Positions 25,686 to 35,242 of a stretch of DNA of 64,000 nucleotides are shown here, one piece after another. Numbering within the stretch: the first letter of the stretch is position 1; every line of letters starts with the position of its first letter. The notes beneath the pieces were generated by a model that saw nothing but the letters and a program-made list of their open reading frames with translations, was not told where the DNA came from and did no database searches. This DNA comes from an uncultured Oscillospiraceae bacterium (GTDB taxonomy: Bacteria; Bacillota; Clostridia; Oscillospirales; Oscillospiraceae), in assembly GCA_947631595.1 (NCBI GenBank), contig CANRLZ010000003.1, positions 1 to 64,000 on the forward strand. The letters are read 5' to 3'. The position numbers and the translations under genes are program-made.

Positions 25686-28100
25686 TCAGACGCCCACCAC
25701 GGTGATGCCGGACTCATCGGCGGTGGCGGTGATGGAGGAGATGGGGCTGGAGTAGCCGTCGATGAGGCGGGTGGCGATGGGGTCCTCCAGCTCCTTCTGG
25801 ATGAGGCGGCGGAGGTTCCGCGCGCCGTAGAGGGTGGAGTAGGACTTGTTCACCAGGTACTCGGTCACGTCGTCGCCGCAGGTGAAGGTGATGCCCTTGT
25901 TGGCCATGACCTCCCGCAGCTCGTCCAGCATGAGGTTGCAGATGCCCTTGAAGTTTTCCTTTGTGAGCTGGTTGAAGTAGACGATCTCGTCCACCCGGTT
26001 GATGAACTCCGGCCGGAGGAAATCCTCCAGGGCCTTCATGGCGCGCTCCCTGCCCTGCTGGTTGGCGGTGCGGCCGAAGCCCACCGAGCCGGAGGCCTTG
26101 TTGGAGCTGCCGGCGTTGGTGGTCATGACGATGACGGTGTTTTCAAAGTTGACCACCTTGCCGTGGGCGTCGGTGATGCGCCCGTCGTCCAGGATCTGGA
26201 GCAGGATATTCATCACGTCGGGGTGGGCCTTTTCGATCTCGTCGAAGAGAATGACGCAGTAGGGCTTGCGGCGCACCTTCTCGGTGAGCTGCCCGGCGTC
26301 GTCGTAGCCCACATAGCCCGGGGGAGACCCCACGATGCGGGAGACGGTGTGCTTTTCCATGAACTCGGACATATCCAGGCGAATGAGGCTGTCCGGGGTG
26401 TTGAACAGATCTTCGGCCAGGCGCTTGACCAGTTCCGTCTTGCCCACGCCGGTGGAGCCGACGAAGATGAAGGACACGGGCTTGCGCTTGGGGGAGATGC
26501 CCACCCGACCCCGGCGGATGGCGGCGGACACGGCCTTCACCGCCTCGTCCTGGCCGATGATGTGGGCCTTCAGCCGGTCCTCCAGCTGGGCCAGGCGCTG
26601 GTACTCCTGCTCCTGGATCTGGCTGGCGGGGATCTTGGTCCACAGCTCGATGACATGGGCCAGGTGCTCGGCGGTGAGGGGCGGCACTAGGGAGGGGGCG
26701 AGCTTGGCCTTCTCCTCGTTGAGCCGAACCTCGCTGGAGCGCAGTTCCGCCATGCGCTGATAGGCCCGCTGGTCCATCTCGTCGGCGGTGGGTTCGGCGG
26801 TGATCACCGCGGCGCTGCCGGCCTCGACGGCGGCGCCGGCCACGGGGGTGTGGACCTTGTTGGCGGAGGCCAGAATGACCTCCCGCTCCTTGGCGATGTC
26901 GGCCAGCTCCTTGTCGATCTCCATGGTACGGGCCAGGGCCTTGTTGTGGAGGTTCACGTCGGAGCAGGCCTCGTCGATGAGGTCGATGGCCTTGTCGGGA
27001 AGGAAGCGGTCGGTGATGTACCGCTCGGACATGGTCACCGCCAGCCGGGCGATCTCCGGGGAGATGGAGACCTTGTGGTAGGACTCATAGTAGGGGGCGA
27101 TGCCCTTGATGATCTCCACCGTGTCCTCCACCGACGGCTCCTCCACCATCACCGGCTGGAAGCGCCGCTCCAGGGCGGAGTCCTTCTCGATGTACTTGCG
27201 GTACTCGGTGAGGGTGGTGGCGCCGATGACCTGGATCTCCCCGCGGGAGAGGGCGGGCTTGAGGATGTTGGCGGCGTTCATGGATCCCTCCGCGTCCCCG
27301 GCGCCGACGATATTGTGCACCTCGTCGATGACCAGGATGATGTTGCCCAGCTTGCGGATCTCCTCGATGAGACCCTTCATCCGGCTCTCAAACTGCCCCC
27401 GGAACTGGGTGCCCGCCACCAGGGCGGTGAGATCCAGCAGGTAGACCTCCTTATCCCGGAGCTTGAAGGGCACGTCGCCGTTGTGAATGCGCATAGCCAA
27501 GCCCTCGGCGATGGCGGTCTTGCCCACGCCGGGTTCGCCGATGAGGCAGGGGTTGTTCTTCTGGCGGCGGTTGAGGATCTGGATGGTGCGATCCAGCTCG
27601 CTCTCCCGGCCCACGATCCGATCCAGCTTGCCGTCGGCGGCCTTCTGGCTCAGGGAGATGCAGTAGTTCTCCAGAAACTTCCGCTTCACAGGCCGCTCCC
27701 CGTTGGCGCGGTTGTTGGAGGCGGGGGAGTGGGCAGGGCCTTCCGGCTCGCGGTCCGGCTTGGAGCCGCCGTCCCGATCCGCCCCGCCGAAGAGCTTGTT
27801 GAGGAAGGGGAAGGTGGCGGTACGGCCGGTCTCCTCGTCGTCCTCGTCGTCCTCCTCGGGGACGGCAAGACCCTCCAAGCCCTCGGCGCCGCCAAAGGCG
27901 GAGAGCATCTCAGAGGTGATCCCGTCCAGGTCCTCCTCGGTGATGCCCATCTTCTTCATCATGTCCTCCACCGGGCCGATGTGAAGCTCCTTGGCGCACT
28001 TGAGGCACAGACCCTCGTTCTTGGTCTCGCCGTTTTCGATTTTTGTGATAAATACCACCGCCGGGTTCTTGTGGCAGCGGGAGCACAGAGTAGGCTGCAT
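25686..28100 (-). CDS. ClpE-like AAA+ unfoldase (Clp protease ATP-binding subunit)
   Basis: The 804-aa HSP100 protein starts with a four-cysteine zinc finger (C6, C9, C32, C35), as in ClpE and McsA, instead of the double Clp-N domain of ClpC. An acidic linker (~80-140) precedes AAA module 1 (GEPGVGKT 188-195, LVIDEVHN 256-263), a middle region (~380-510), and AAA module 2 (GSTGVGKT 548-555). A SVGFGR loop near 670 looks like a ClpP-docking loop, so it probably feeds ClpP. AAGGAG lies 7 nt before the ATG. No ctsR, mcsA or mcsB is adjacent and no CtsR box is seen. The gene is monocistronic. Confidence 0.92.
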   Translation of the reverse strand: MQPTLCSRCHKNPAVVFITKIENGETKNEGLCLKCAKELHIGPVEDMMKKMGITEEDLDGITSEMLSAFGGAEGLEGLAVPEEDDEDDEETGRTATFPFLNKLFGGADRDGGSKPDREPEGPAHSPASNNRANGERPVKRKFLENYCISLSQKAADGKLDRIVGRESELDRTIQILNRRQKNNPCLIGEPGVGKTAIAEGLAMRIHNGDVPFKLRDKEVYLLDLTALVAGTQFRGQFESRMKGLIEEIRKLGNIILVIDEVHNIVGAGDAEGSMNAANILKPALSRGEIQVIGATTLTEYRKYIEKDSALERRFQPVMVEEPSVEDTVEIIKGIAPYYESYHKVSISPEIARLAVTMSERYITDRFLPDKAIDLIDEACSDVNLHNKALARTMEIDKELADIAKEREVILASANKVHTPVAGAAVEAGSAAVITAEPTADEMDQRAYQRMAELRSSEVRLNEEKAKLAPSLVPPLTAEHLAHVIELWTKIPASQIQEQEYQRLAQLEDRLKAHIIGQDEAVKAVSAAIRRGRVGISPKRKPVSFIFVGSTGVGKTELVKRLAEDLFNTPDSLIRLDMSEFMEKHTVSRIVGSPPGYVGYDDAGQLTEKVRRKPYCVILFDEIEKAHPDVMNILLQILDDGRITDAHGKVVNFENTVIVMTTNAGSSNKASGSVGFGRTANQQGRERAMKALEDFLRPEFINRVDEIVYFNQLTKENFKGICNLMLDELREVMANKGITFTCGDDVTEYLVNKSYSTLYGARNLRRLIQKELEDPIATRLIDGYSSPISSITATADESGITVVGV

Positions 28101-28154
28101 AGCGTTTCTCCTTCACAGCCGCCCATCACGGGCGGATCTTATGTACCAGTCGGG

Positions 28155-28184
28155 AGTATAGCACAGATTTGTGAACACAGTGTT
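28155..28184 (-). promoter_or_regulatory. Promoter region of the ClpE-like gene with dyad
   Basis: TATACT (complement of 28155-28160) is a good -10. The -35 position is poor and coincides with an 11-bp dyad AACACAGTGTT at 28174-28184, which suggests activator or repressor binding. Confidence 0.45.
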
Positions 28185-28211
28185 AAACCCGCCGAGCCAA
28201 TGTCTGGCACC

Positions 28212-28874
28212 TTATCCGGCCAGAAGTGCCAGGATGGGGTTGCAGGCGGTGAAAAAGCGCAGGAGGTAGGAGCTGGACAACACCTCCGCGTCCGGCCGGA
28301 AGGTGGAGGACATGAGGGCGGCCACCGCCACGAACACCACGATCGCGCCCTTCAGAAGGCCGATGACGCCGCCGCCCAAGTGGTTGCAGAACTTCAGCCC
28401 CGGCAGTTTGGCCACGAGATCCAGCGCGTGGAGCGCCAGGGTGAGCAGAACGTAGAGCAGCACAAAGGCCAGGGCGAAGAGGACCATGTTGGCCATGCGC
28501 TGGGCCAAAAACTGCGCGGCGGCGTTGGAGATGTCCGAGATGTTGGGGAGGATCTCCTGTTCCTCCAGGGCTTTCTCCACCGCGTCGGCGGCCCAGGGAA
28601 AGACCCCGTCCTCCTCCCGGAGAAGCCCCACCGCGTTGTCGGAGGTCTCGCCGCCCTTGGCGGTCAGACGGGTCTCAATGGTCTGGGCCAGCCGCGGAAC
28701 GATGGCGTCGGCCACTGGCCCGTCCAGCGTGTCGGCCAAAAATCCGGCGCCCAGCAGGGACGCCACCGCCACCGCCAGCCCGCACAGCGAGAGCAGCAGC
28801 CCCCGGTGCCAGCCCAGGCCGGCGAACAGCAGCAGCACCGCCAGGATGACGCCGTCAAAGATGAGAAAGGTCAT
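28212..28874 (-). CDS. CvpA family membrane protein
   Basis: The 220-aa protein has the CvpA (colicin V production) layout: hydrophobic segments near residues 4-22, 25-45, 125-150 and 168-190, with a polar loop of about 70 residues between segments 2 and 3 and the HLGGGVIGLLKG motif. CvpA proteins are conserved inner-membrane proteins of unclear biochemical role linked to envelope homeostasis. An AAGGAGG SD lies 8 nt before the ATG. It is the last gene of a run that begins with the ECF transporter and truA, 16 bp after the DUF5711 gene. Confidence 0.85.
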   Translation of the reverse strand: MTFLIFDGVILAVLLLFAGLGWHRGLLLSLCGLAVAVASLLGAGFLADTLDGPVADAIVPRLAQTIETRLTAKGGETSDNAVGLLREEDGVFPWAADAVEKALEEQEILPNISDISNAAAQFLAQRMANMVLFALAFVLLYVLLTLALHALDLVAKLPGLKFCNHLGGGVIGLLKGAIVVFVAVAALMSSTFRPDAEVLSSSYLLRFFTACNPILALLAG

Positions 28875-28890
28875 GTCCCGTTCCTCCTTT

Positions 28891-30081
28891 TCAGCCGGGC
28901 AGGCACAGCCACGCGGCGTCCCGTGTGGCCAGATAGGCCGAGCCGTCGGACAGCATCACGAGGTTGGTGGCGTCCTGGTCGTTCTCCACGGTGGCGTAGA
29001 GCTTCAAGTCCCGTGTGTAGATGTTCAGCTCCTGGCTGGTGAGCACCCCGATATACTTCCCCGCGGCGCTGACGGCGGAGACAGGCCGGTTCAGCTCCAG
29101 GGACGCGGAGACCTCCCCGGTGCGGCCGATCACCTCCAGAGTGGTCTGGCTGCCGGAGCGGTAGGGGCTGGTGAGCACCACAAAGCAGTCGTCCGCCAGG
29201 AGGGAGAACTGCTTCAGGTAGCGGTCCGACCAGCTAAAACTCCCGGTCTGGCTCCACGCGCTGTTGGCGGCCAGGGCGGCGTACTGGCTCACCACCCGCA
29301 CCCCGCGCCCGTCCCAGACGAGGTCCAGGGGGAGGTTGTCGTCCAGGGACCAGGTGTTCTTGGCCACGGGGGCGGCGGGGTCCAGGTCGGCAAAGACGTA
29401 CTGGGCCAGGGTGCTGTGGAAGAAGCGGTTTTCCTGCCCGGCGGTGACCACCAGCAGGGAGCGGTCGTCCGGGGCGACCACCGCGTCCAGCACGTAGGCC
29501 GAGGAGAGCTGAAGGGTCATGTAGAGCTTGTAGTCGCCGTCGTAGACGGAGACGGCGCCCTTGTAGCCGCTGGAGCGGGTGACCACCGCCAGATACCCGT
29601 CGTCGTTGAGCCGGGCGCTGAGGATGGTGGCCTCGCTGTTGTCCAGGTCGAAGACCTGGGCGCGGTCTTTGTACACCCGCAGGGCGGAGCCGCCCACGTC
29701 GTAGACCACGGCGGCCTTACCGCTCACTTGACAGACGGGGTCGTCCATGCTGAAGGTGTCCTCCACATAGGCCACCCCGCCGGGGCTGTACAGCCGCGCG
29801 CCGGTCTGGGACACGGCCAGCAGGTCGCCGCCGCAGGCGCGCAGGGTCAGCGACCCGCCGCCCTGATAGGAGAAGGGTTCGCCGCCGCCCACGTCGTCGC
29901 TGGACAGGGAGCGGTAGGTGAACCACCGCTTCAGGGCGTCAAAATTCAGTTTGTCCCGGTTGACCACCAGCAGCACAGCCCCCGCGATCAAGGCCAGCGT
30001 GAGGAGAAATGCCAGAAACCGCACGAGGCGGCTGGGCCGTTTTTTGGGAGGCGGCGTCTCCTTTTTCACTTCTCTGATCAT
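28891..30081 (-). CDS. DUF5711-type membrane-anchored protein
   Basis: The 396-aa protein has a basic, Pro-rich N-terminal tail (1-20), one membrane segment (~22-42) and a long extracytoplasmic region of repeated beta-rich blades (phrases such as LLAVSQTGARLYSPGG, AAVVYDVGGSALRVY, KLYATVENDQDATNLV) that looks like a beta-propeller. This fits the DUF5711 family of clostridia, which has no assigned function. The start overlaps the truA stop (ATGA). Being next to cvpA suggests an envelope role; ligand and partner are unknown. Confidence 0.8.
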   Translation of the reverse strand: MIREVKKETPPPKKRPSRLVRFLAFLLTLALIAGAVLLVVNRDKLNFDALKRWFTYRSLSSDDVGGGEPFSYQGGGSLTLRACGGDLLAVSQTGARLYSPGGVAYVEDTFSMDDPVCQVSGKAAVVYDVGGSALRVYKDRAQVFDLDNSEATILSARLNDDGYLAVVTRSSGYKGAVSVYDGDYKLYMTLQLSSAYVLDAVVAPDDRSLLVVTAGQENRFFHSTLAQYVFADLDPAAPVAKNTWSLDDNLPLDLVWDGRGVRVVSQYAALAANSAWSQTGSFSWSDRYLKQFSLLADDCFVVLTSPYRSGSQTTLEVIGRTGEVSASLELNRPVSAVSAAGKYIGVLTSQELNIYTRDLKLYATVENDQDATNLVMLSDGSAYLATRDAAWLCLPG

Positions 30082-30833
30082 AGCACATCCTCTTTATACC
30101 AGAGTTTGGACAGGAACAATCCCCCCGGCGGGGCGGTGGGGCCGGCGGCGGTGCGGTCCCGGCGCTCCATGATGCGGGGCAGGTCCTCCGGCGCCAGCTT
30201 GCCCTCGGAGGCGTAGACGCAGGTGCCCACCATGGCCCGGACCATATTGTAGAGAAATCCGTCGGCGCAGACCTTGCACTCGATAAGGTCGCCGTCCCGG
30301 GCGATATCGAAGTAGTGGACCGTCCGCACAGTGGTTTTGGTCTCGGTGCCCACGCTGCGCAGGGCGGCGAAGTCGTGGGTGCCCACCATCTGGTCGGCGC
30401 AGCGCTGCATGAGCGTCTCATCCAGCCGCTTGGGGTAGAACCACACCCGATCCACCAGAAAGGCGTTGCGGATGCGGGAGTTGTAGATGCGGTAGGTGTA
30501 CTCCTTCTTGAGGCAGGAGCCGATGGCGTTGAAGTCCGGGGGCACCTGGGTGGCGCGGATGACCACGATGTCCTCCGGCAGACGGGTGTTCACCGCCAGG
30601 GGCAGCCGCTGGCAGGGGATGGAGGAGGTGGTGCGGAAGTTGGCGACATAGGTCAGGGCGTGGACGCCGGCGTCGGTTCGTCCGGCGCCAACGCACTTGA
30701 CCGGGTGACCCACCACCCACTCCAGCGCCTTTTCCAGGGTGGACTCCACGGTCACGCCGTTTTTCTGGGTCTGCCAGCCGTGGTAGGCCGTGCCCACGTA
30801 CATCAGGCTCAGGGCGATATTTCTCTCCTCCAT
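30078..30833 (-). CDS. truA: tRNA pseudouridine(38-40) synthase
   Basis: TruA makes pseudouridine at positions 38-40 of tRNA anticodon stems. The 251-aa protein has the catalytic aspartate D54 in GAGRTDAGVHA, the YHGWQTQ opening, and DGFLYNMVRAMVG in the C-terminal half. ATG at 30833 lies 2 bp after the ecfT stop with GGAGG overlapping its own start region; an upstream in-frame extension lies within ecfT. The ecfA-ecfT-truA order is common in Firmicutes. Confidence 0.95.
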   Translation of the reverse strand: MEERNIALSLMYVGTAYHGWQTQKNGVTVESTLEKALEWVVGHPVKCVGAGRTDAGVHALTYVANFRTTSSIPCQRLPLAVNTRLPEDIVVIRATQVPPDFNAIGSCLKKEYTYRIYNSRIRNAFLVDRVWFYPKRLDETLMQRCADQMVGTHDFAALRSVGTETKTTVRTVHYFDIARDGDLIECKVCADGFLYNMVRAMVGTCVYASEGKLAPEDLPRIMERRDRTAAGPTAPPGGLFLSKLWYKEDVL

Positions 30834-30835
30834 GG

Positions 30836-31654
30836 CTACACCCCCATCCGGCCCAGCAGGAAAATGCCCACGCACAGGACAAGGCCCAGAAGCAAAACCA
30901 GGTAGTCCGAACGGGCAAAGCGCAGTTGGCGCAGTTTGGTGCGCCCCTCGCCGCCGTGGTAGCACCGGCACTCCATAGCCACGGCCAGCTCGTCCGCCCG
31001 GCGGAAGGCGGAGATGAACAGGGGCACCAGCAGGGGGACCAGGGCCTTTGCCCGCTGGAGGAGGTTGCCGGTGTCAAAGTTGGCGCCCCGCGCCTTCTGG
31101 GCGGACATGATCTTGTCCGTCTCCTCCACGAGGGTGGGGATGAACCGCAGGGCGATGGACATCATCATGGCAAGCTCGTGTACCGGCACCTTGATCTTCT
31201 TCAGCGGCCCCAGCAGGGACTCCAGGGCGTCGGTGATGAGGATGGGGGAGGTGGTGTAGGTGAGCAGGAAGGTGCAGGAGATGAGCAGGGCGATGCGCAG
31301 GATCATAAAGGCGGCCGCCCGGACGCCGGCGGGGTAGATACGGAAGATCCAAAAGGCGACCAGGGGCGTCTCCCCCGGCCCGGCGGGGGTATAGAAGAGG
31401 TTCAGAATGCCGGTGATGAGGATGATGATAAGCACCGCCCGCATACTCCGCAGCAGCACGGAGGGGCTGATCTTGGAGATGGCCACGCACAGCGCCAGCA
31501 CCGCCACCAGGACGGCGTAGGAGACAACGCCGTTTGCCAAAAACAGGGCGATCATGTAGAGGACGGTGAACAGCAGCTTCGTCCGGGGGTCCAGGCGGTG
31601 GATGGCGGTATTTCCGGGGAAATACTGCCCCAGGGTGATATCCTTGATGGCCAT
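30836..31654 (-). CDS. ecfT: ECF transporter T component
   Basis: EcfT is the membrane scaffold that links the two ATPases to exchangeable substrate-binding EcfS proteins for vitamin uptake. The 272-aa protein starts with the typical GQYFPGNTAIHRLDPRTKLL, has five to six hydrophobic segments, and carries the first coupling motif in AQKARGA; the second motif is degenerate (AMECRCYHG). It abuts ecfA2 (stop TGA directly followed by ATG). No EcfS is in the window, as expected for a shared group II module. Confidence 0.94.
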   Translation of the reverse strand: MAIKDITLGQYFPGNTAIHRLDPRTKLLFTVLYMIALFLANGVVSYAVLVAVLALCVAISKISPSVLLRSMRAVLIIILITGILNLFYTPAGPGETPLVAFWIFRIYPAGVRAAAFMILRIALLISCTFLLTYTTSPILITDALESLLGPLKKIKVPVHELAMMMSIALRFIPTLVEETDKIMSAQKARGANFDTGNLLQRAKALVPLLVPLFISAFRRADELAVAMECRCYHGGEGRTKLRQLRFARSDYLVLLLGLVLCVGIFLLGRMGV

Positions 31655-32518
31655 TCACTCCGCCCCCTTTCCCAGGGCGGCCAGAATGGCCCGCCGGGCC
31701 TGCTCCACGGTGTAGACCGAGGGGTCCACCTCCGCGCCCATGGCCCGGAGGCGGTGGAAAACGCGGGTGATCTGGGGGATGCCCAGGCCCATGTTCTCCA
31801 GTTCAGACTCGTGGGCAAACACCTCTCCGGGAGCGCCCTGGAGGGGGATGGCGCCGTTGTGGATGACCACCAGGCGATCCACCGTCCGGGCCATCTCCTC
31901 CATGGAGTGGGAGACGATGATGATGGTGGCGTTTTTGGAGTTATGATACGCCTGGAGGTTGGCCAAAATGCGCTCCACCCCCGCGGGGTCCAGCCCGGCG
32001 GTGGGTTCGTCCAGAATGAGGACGCTGGGTTCCATGGCGATCACCCCGGCAATGGCCACCCGGCGCTTCTGCCCGCCGGAGAGTTCAAAGGGGGAGGTCT
32101 GCAAAACATCCTCCGGCAGCTCCACAAAGGCCGCCGCCTCCCGGACCCGGCGGTCGATCTCGTCCTTGTCCAGACTCATATTCTTGGGGCCGAAAGCGAT
32201 ATCCTGATAGACCGTCTCCTCAAAGAGCTGATACTCCGGGTACTGGAACACCAGCCCCACCTGGAACCGGGCAGCGCGGGTGGCCTCTTTGGAGGCCCAG
32301 ATGTCCGAGCCGTGGAGCAGCACCTGGCCGGAGGTGGGCTTCAGCAGGCCGTTGAGGTGCTGGATGAGGGTGGATTTGCCCGACCCGGTGCGGCCGATGA
32401 TGCCCAGGGTCTCCCCGGGGTAGACCGCCAAGTCCACCCCCAGCAGCGCCCCGTGTTCAAAGGGGGTGTTGGGGGAGTAGACGTGGGTGAGTTGTCGCGT
32501 TTCCAAAATGGGGTCCAT
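31655..32518 (-). CDS. ecfA2: ECF transporter ATPase A2
   Basis: The 287-aa ATPase has Walker A GRTGSGKST, Q-loop FQYPEYQLFEET, signature LSGGQKRR, Walker B LILDEPTAGLD and the H-loop in VSHS. The FQYPEYQLF signature around the Q-loop is characteristic of EcfA2. ATG at 32518 is chosen over an earlier ATG (32536) because AAAGGA lies about 9 nt upstream and the family starts just before the VYSPNTPFE strand. It forms a heterodimer with EcfA1 under EcfT. Confidence 0.94.
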   Translation of the reverse strand: MDPILETRQLTHVYSPNTPFEHGALLGVDLAVYPGETLGIIGRTGSGKSTLIQHLNGLLKPTSGQVLLHGSDIWASKEATRAARFQVGLVFQYPEYQLFEETVYQDIAFGPKNMSLDKDEIDRRVREAAAFVELPEDVLQTSPFELSGGQKRRVAIAGVIAMEPSVLILDEPTAGLDPAGVERILANLQAYHNSKNATIIIVSHSMEEMARTVDRLVVIHNGAIPLQGAPGEVFAHESELENMGLGIPQITRVFHRLRAMGAEVDPSVYTVEQARRAILAALGKGAE

Positions 32519-32561
32519 AGATAACGTCCTTTGCATAGGGTGGTGCGTGTCCCCGGCGGGA

Positions 32562-33425
32562 TCACGCCCGTTGGCGCTGGGCGAGCAGGGAATAGAGAGC
32601 TTGGGCGCAGGTCTCAACGTCCAGGCAGTCCAGGGGGAGGGACAGCCCGCCCTCCCGGTTGAGCTGCCGGCACAGTTCCACCGTGTCCGGCGCGGCCAGA
32701 CCCACGGCCTCCAGCTCGTCCACCCGGCTGAACACCGCCTTGGGCGGGCCGTCCAGGATGATCTTCCCCTGGGACATGACCACCACCCGCCCGGCCTGGG
32801 CCGCCTCGTCCATGTGGTGGGTGATAAGTACCACGGTCATGCCGTACCAGCGGTTCAGGGACTTCACCGTCTCCATGACCTCCTGGCGGCCCACCGGGTC
32901 CAGCATGGCGGTGGGTTCGTCCATGACGATGCACTTGGGGCGCATGGCGATCACCCCGGCGATGGCCACCCGCTGCTTCTGCCCGCCGGAGAGGAGGTGA
33001 GGGGCGTGGGTGGCGTACTCGCTCATGCCCACCGCCTTCAAAGCCTCGTCCACCCGCTTTCGGATGCCCTCAGAGGGGACGCCCAGGTTTTCGGGGGCGA
33101 AGGCCACGTCCTCCTCCACCACGTTGGCCACGATCTGGTTGTCCGGGTTTTGGAAGACCATCCCCACCGTCCGGCGGATGTCCAGGAGCTTTTCCTCCTC
33201 CGCGGTGTCCATCCCGGCCACATAGACCTTGCCGCCGGCGGGGAGCAGAATGGCGTTCAGGTGCTTCGCCAGGGTGGATTTCCCCGAGCCGTTGTGGCCC
33301 AGAACGGCCACAAAGGAGCCGGGGGCGATCTCCAGATCCACCCCGTCCAGCACGAGGGGGGTTCCCCCCTCGGCGCCTGTGTAGGAGAAGCGAAGCTCCT
33401 CCGTTTTGATGATGGGCGTCTCCAT
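32562..33425 (-). CDS. ecfA1: ECF transporter ATPase A1
   Basis: The 287-aa ATPase shows Walker A GHNGSGKST, the EcfA1-type Q-loop FQNPDNQIVANVVEEDVAF, signature LSGGQKQR, Walker B IVMDEPTAMLD and an ITHHMDE switch. ATG at 33425 is preferred; AGAGGTG lies upstream. In many Firmicutes this gene follows rplQ; here it follows a methyltransferase gene by 23 bp. The ATPases power uptake by any EcfS made elsewhere in the genome. Confidence 0.94.
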   Translation of the reverse strand: METPIIKTEELRFSYTGAEGGTPLVLDGVDLEIAPGSFVAVLGHNGSGKSTLAKHLNAILLPAGGKVYVAGMDTAEEEKLLDIRRTVGMVFQNPDNQIVANVVEEDVAFAPENLGVPSEGIRKRVDEALKAVGMSEYATHAPHLLSGGQKQRVAIAGVIAMRPKCIVMDEPTAMLDPVGRQEVMETVKSLNRWYGMTVVLITHHMDEAAQAGRVVVMSQGKIILDGPPKAVFSRVDELEAVGLAAPDTVELCRQLNREGGLSLPLDCLDVETCAQALYSLLAQRQRA

Positions 33426-33448
33426 GGGATCGCACCTCTTTTCTCGTG

Positions 33449-34312
33449 TCAGTCCGCTGTCCAGCGCCCGGTGGCGCCGCAGGGGAGGACCAGGCCGGTC
33501 TCCTCCACCGGCAGCCCCACCTCGTCGCTCACCGTATGGCCGCCGAAGCGGGGGGTGACCAGCGACTCCAGAAGGTAGGTCAGCACCGAGGGGGCAAGGC
33601 CGGTGGTGTAGGAGTTGATGAGGAAAAACAAGGGCCGGTCGGATAGGACCTGGGTCACCAACTCCACGAAGGGCCACAGGTTTTCCTCCAACTTCCAGAT
33701 CTCCCCGGAGGGTCCCCGGCCGTAGCTGGGGGGGTCCATGATGACGCCGTCATACCGCCGGCCCCGGCGGATCTCCCGCTCTACGAACTTGGCGCAGTCG
33801 TCCACGATGTAGCGGATGGGCGCGTCCTCCAGCCCGGAGGACTTGGCGTTCTCCTTGGCCCAGGCCACCATGCCCTTGGCCGCGTCCACGTGGCAGACCT
33901 TCGCCCCCGCCGCGGCGCAGGCCACGGTGGCCCCGCCGGTGTAGGCGAAGAGGTTGAGTACATTGACCTCCCGCCCCGCGCCCTGGATGCGCCGGCGCAG
34001 GAAGTCCCAGTTCACCGCCTGCTCCGGGAAGAGGCCGGTGTGCTTGAAGTTCATGGGCTTGACGTTGAAGGTCAGATCCTGATAGGAGACGGTCCAGCGC
34101 TGGGGCAGGCGGGCTTTGTCCCACTGCCCGCCGCCGGAGGAGGAGCGGGCGTACCGGGCGTCCGCCCTGCGCCAGCCGGGGTGGTTCCGGGGCGTGCGCC
34201 AGATGGCCTGGGGGTCGGGGCGAATGAGGGTATAGTCGCCCCAGCGCTCCAGCTTCTCCCCGCTGCCGCAGTCCAGCAGCCGGTAGTCCTTCCACCCATC
34301 CGCCACCCACAT
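33449..34312 (-). CDS. Class I SAM-dependent methyltransferase (RlmI/RlmK-like)
   Basis: The 287-aa protein has a SAM-binding motif I at LNLFAYTGGATVACAAAG, an acidic residue after motif II (HVDAAKGMVAWA), and a DPPSYGRG motif IV typical of COG1092-type rRNA cytosine methyltransferases. The N-terminal ~100 residues replace the PUA domain of RlmI with a shorter region (DYRLLDCGSGEKLERWG). ATG at 34312 follows a GGGGG stretch. Its own promoter is at 34385-34414. The exact target base is not visible from sequence. Confidence 0.82.
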   Translation of the reverse strand: MWVADGWKDYRLLDCGSGEKLERWGDYTLIRPDPQAIWRTPRNHPGWRRADARYARSSSGGGQWDKARLPQRWTVSYQDLTFNVKPMNFKHTGLFPEQAVNWDFLRRRIQGAGREVNVLNLFAYTGGATVACAAAGAKVCHVDAAKGMVAWAKENAKSSGLEDAPIRYIVDDCAKFVEREIRRGRRYDGVIMDPPSYGRGPSGEIWKLEENLWPFVELVTQVLSDRPLFFLINSYTTGLAPSVLTYLLESLVTPRFGGHTVSDEVGLPVEETGLVLPCGATGRWTAD

Positions 34313-34384
34313 GGGCCGACGCCCCCTTTCTCCGGAAAATACCGGCGATCCCGCCGGTTTGGAACTTTTTCACATAGGCCCCTT

Positions 34385-34414
34385 ATTATACCACTTCCGG
34401 CGCTGTGCCGTCAA
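34385..34414 (-). promoter_or_regulatory. Promoter of the methyltransferase-ecf-truA operon
   Basis: TTGACG (complement of 34409-34414) and TATAAT (complement of 34385-34390) are 18 bp apart. This promoter could drive the whole run down to cvpA. Confidence 0.75.
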
Positions 34415-34484
34415 TGGGAAGGGGGGAAGTTGCATGAGAAAGGTGGGACGGGGGAAATTTAATTGGCGCGCGGGGAAGTTCCTC

Positions 34485-34513
34485 TTGTCAGAATGGAAAG
34501 AACATGGTAGAAT
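34485..34513 (+). promoter_or_regulatory. Promoter of the coiled-coil protein gene
   Basis: TTGTCA (34485-34490) and TAGAAT (34508-34513) are 17 bp apart. The region between the two divergent promoters (34415-34484) holds no gene. Confidence 0.7.
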
Positions 34514-34568
34514 GTAGAGGTAATTTTGGGTTCATTTGCCGCCTTGTCAGCAGAGAGGATGAATGGAT

Positions 34569-35237
34569 ATGAGCGGGGGAGAATACCGGTTTCACAGCTC
34601 CTTTTTCGGCTTTAACCGCCAGGACGTGATCCGCTACATCGAGGCGATCCACAAGGACTATGCCGCCAAGCTGGATGGCGTCCGCCAGGAACTGGCCCAG
34701 GAGAAGGACCAGCGCTCCCAGGTGGAGGAGCAGGGTTCCCTCGCCAGCGAGGAAGCCGCCGCCGCCGGGAAGGACGCCCAGCGCTCCCGGGAGGAGCTGA
34801 CCCGCGCCCAGGAGGAGCTGCGCCAGGCCCAGAGCGAGCGGGAGGAGTTCCGTCTGAAGCTCCAGGCGGTGACCCAGGAGCTAAATAAGCTCCAGGCCGA
34901 CGTGGAGCGCATGGCACCCGCCGCGCAGGCCTACGAGTCTCTGAAGGAGCGTGCCGCCGGGATCGAGCTGGACGCCCACAACCGCGCCCAGACCATCATC
35001 CGGGAGGGGGAGGCCAAAGCCGCCCAGACCCGGCAGCAGGTGGCCCTTTGGCTGCGCCAGGTGGAGTCCAGCTACACCCGCCTGCGCTCCGATGTGGCCG
35101 CGTCCCTGACCCACGCCAAATCGGAGTTGGAGCGCACCTCCCGCTCCCTGGACACGGTGAACGCCGAGCTGGAGAGCCACGGCCAGAGCCTGACGGAGAT
35201 CACCGAACAGCCCGCCGATCCCGCCCAGGAGGATTGA
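34569..35237 (+). CDS. Coiled-coil protein, DivIVA-like
   Basis: The 222-aa protein opens with a short non-helical head (GEYRFHSSFFGFNRQDVIRY) followed by an almost continuous heptad-patterned, Glu/Gln/Arg-rich coiled coil from about residue 25 to 200. This resembles DivIVA/GpsB-type or SepF-like division scaffolds, but the family signature is weak. ATG at 34569 is about 10 nt from AGAGAGG; ATG at 34563 is an alternative only 4 nt from it. The stop lies within the SD of the fumarase-subunit gene, so the two are co-transcribed. Function unknown; a structural or cell-division role is only inferred from the coiled coil. Confidence 0.65.
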   Translation: MSGGEYRFHSSFFGFNRQDVIRYIEAIHKDYAAKLDGVRQELAQEKDQRSQVEEQGSLASEEAAAAGKDAQRSREELTRAQEELRQAQSEREEFRLKLQAVTQELNKLQADVERMAPAAQAYESLKERAAGIELDAHNRAQTIIREGEAKAAQTRQQVALWLRQVESSYTRLRSDVAASLTHAKSELERTSRSLDTVNAELESHGQSLTEITEQPADPAQED

Positions 35238-35242
35238 CCGCT

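Noticed and set aside
34435..34518. 27-codon frame starting at ATG 34435
   Set aside because: No SD, overlaps the promoter of the next gene and has no recognisable product.
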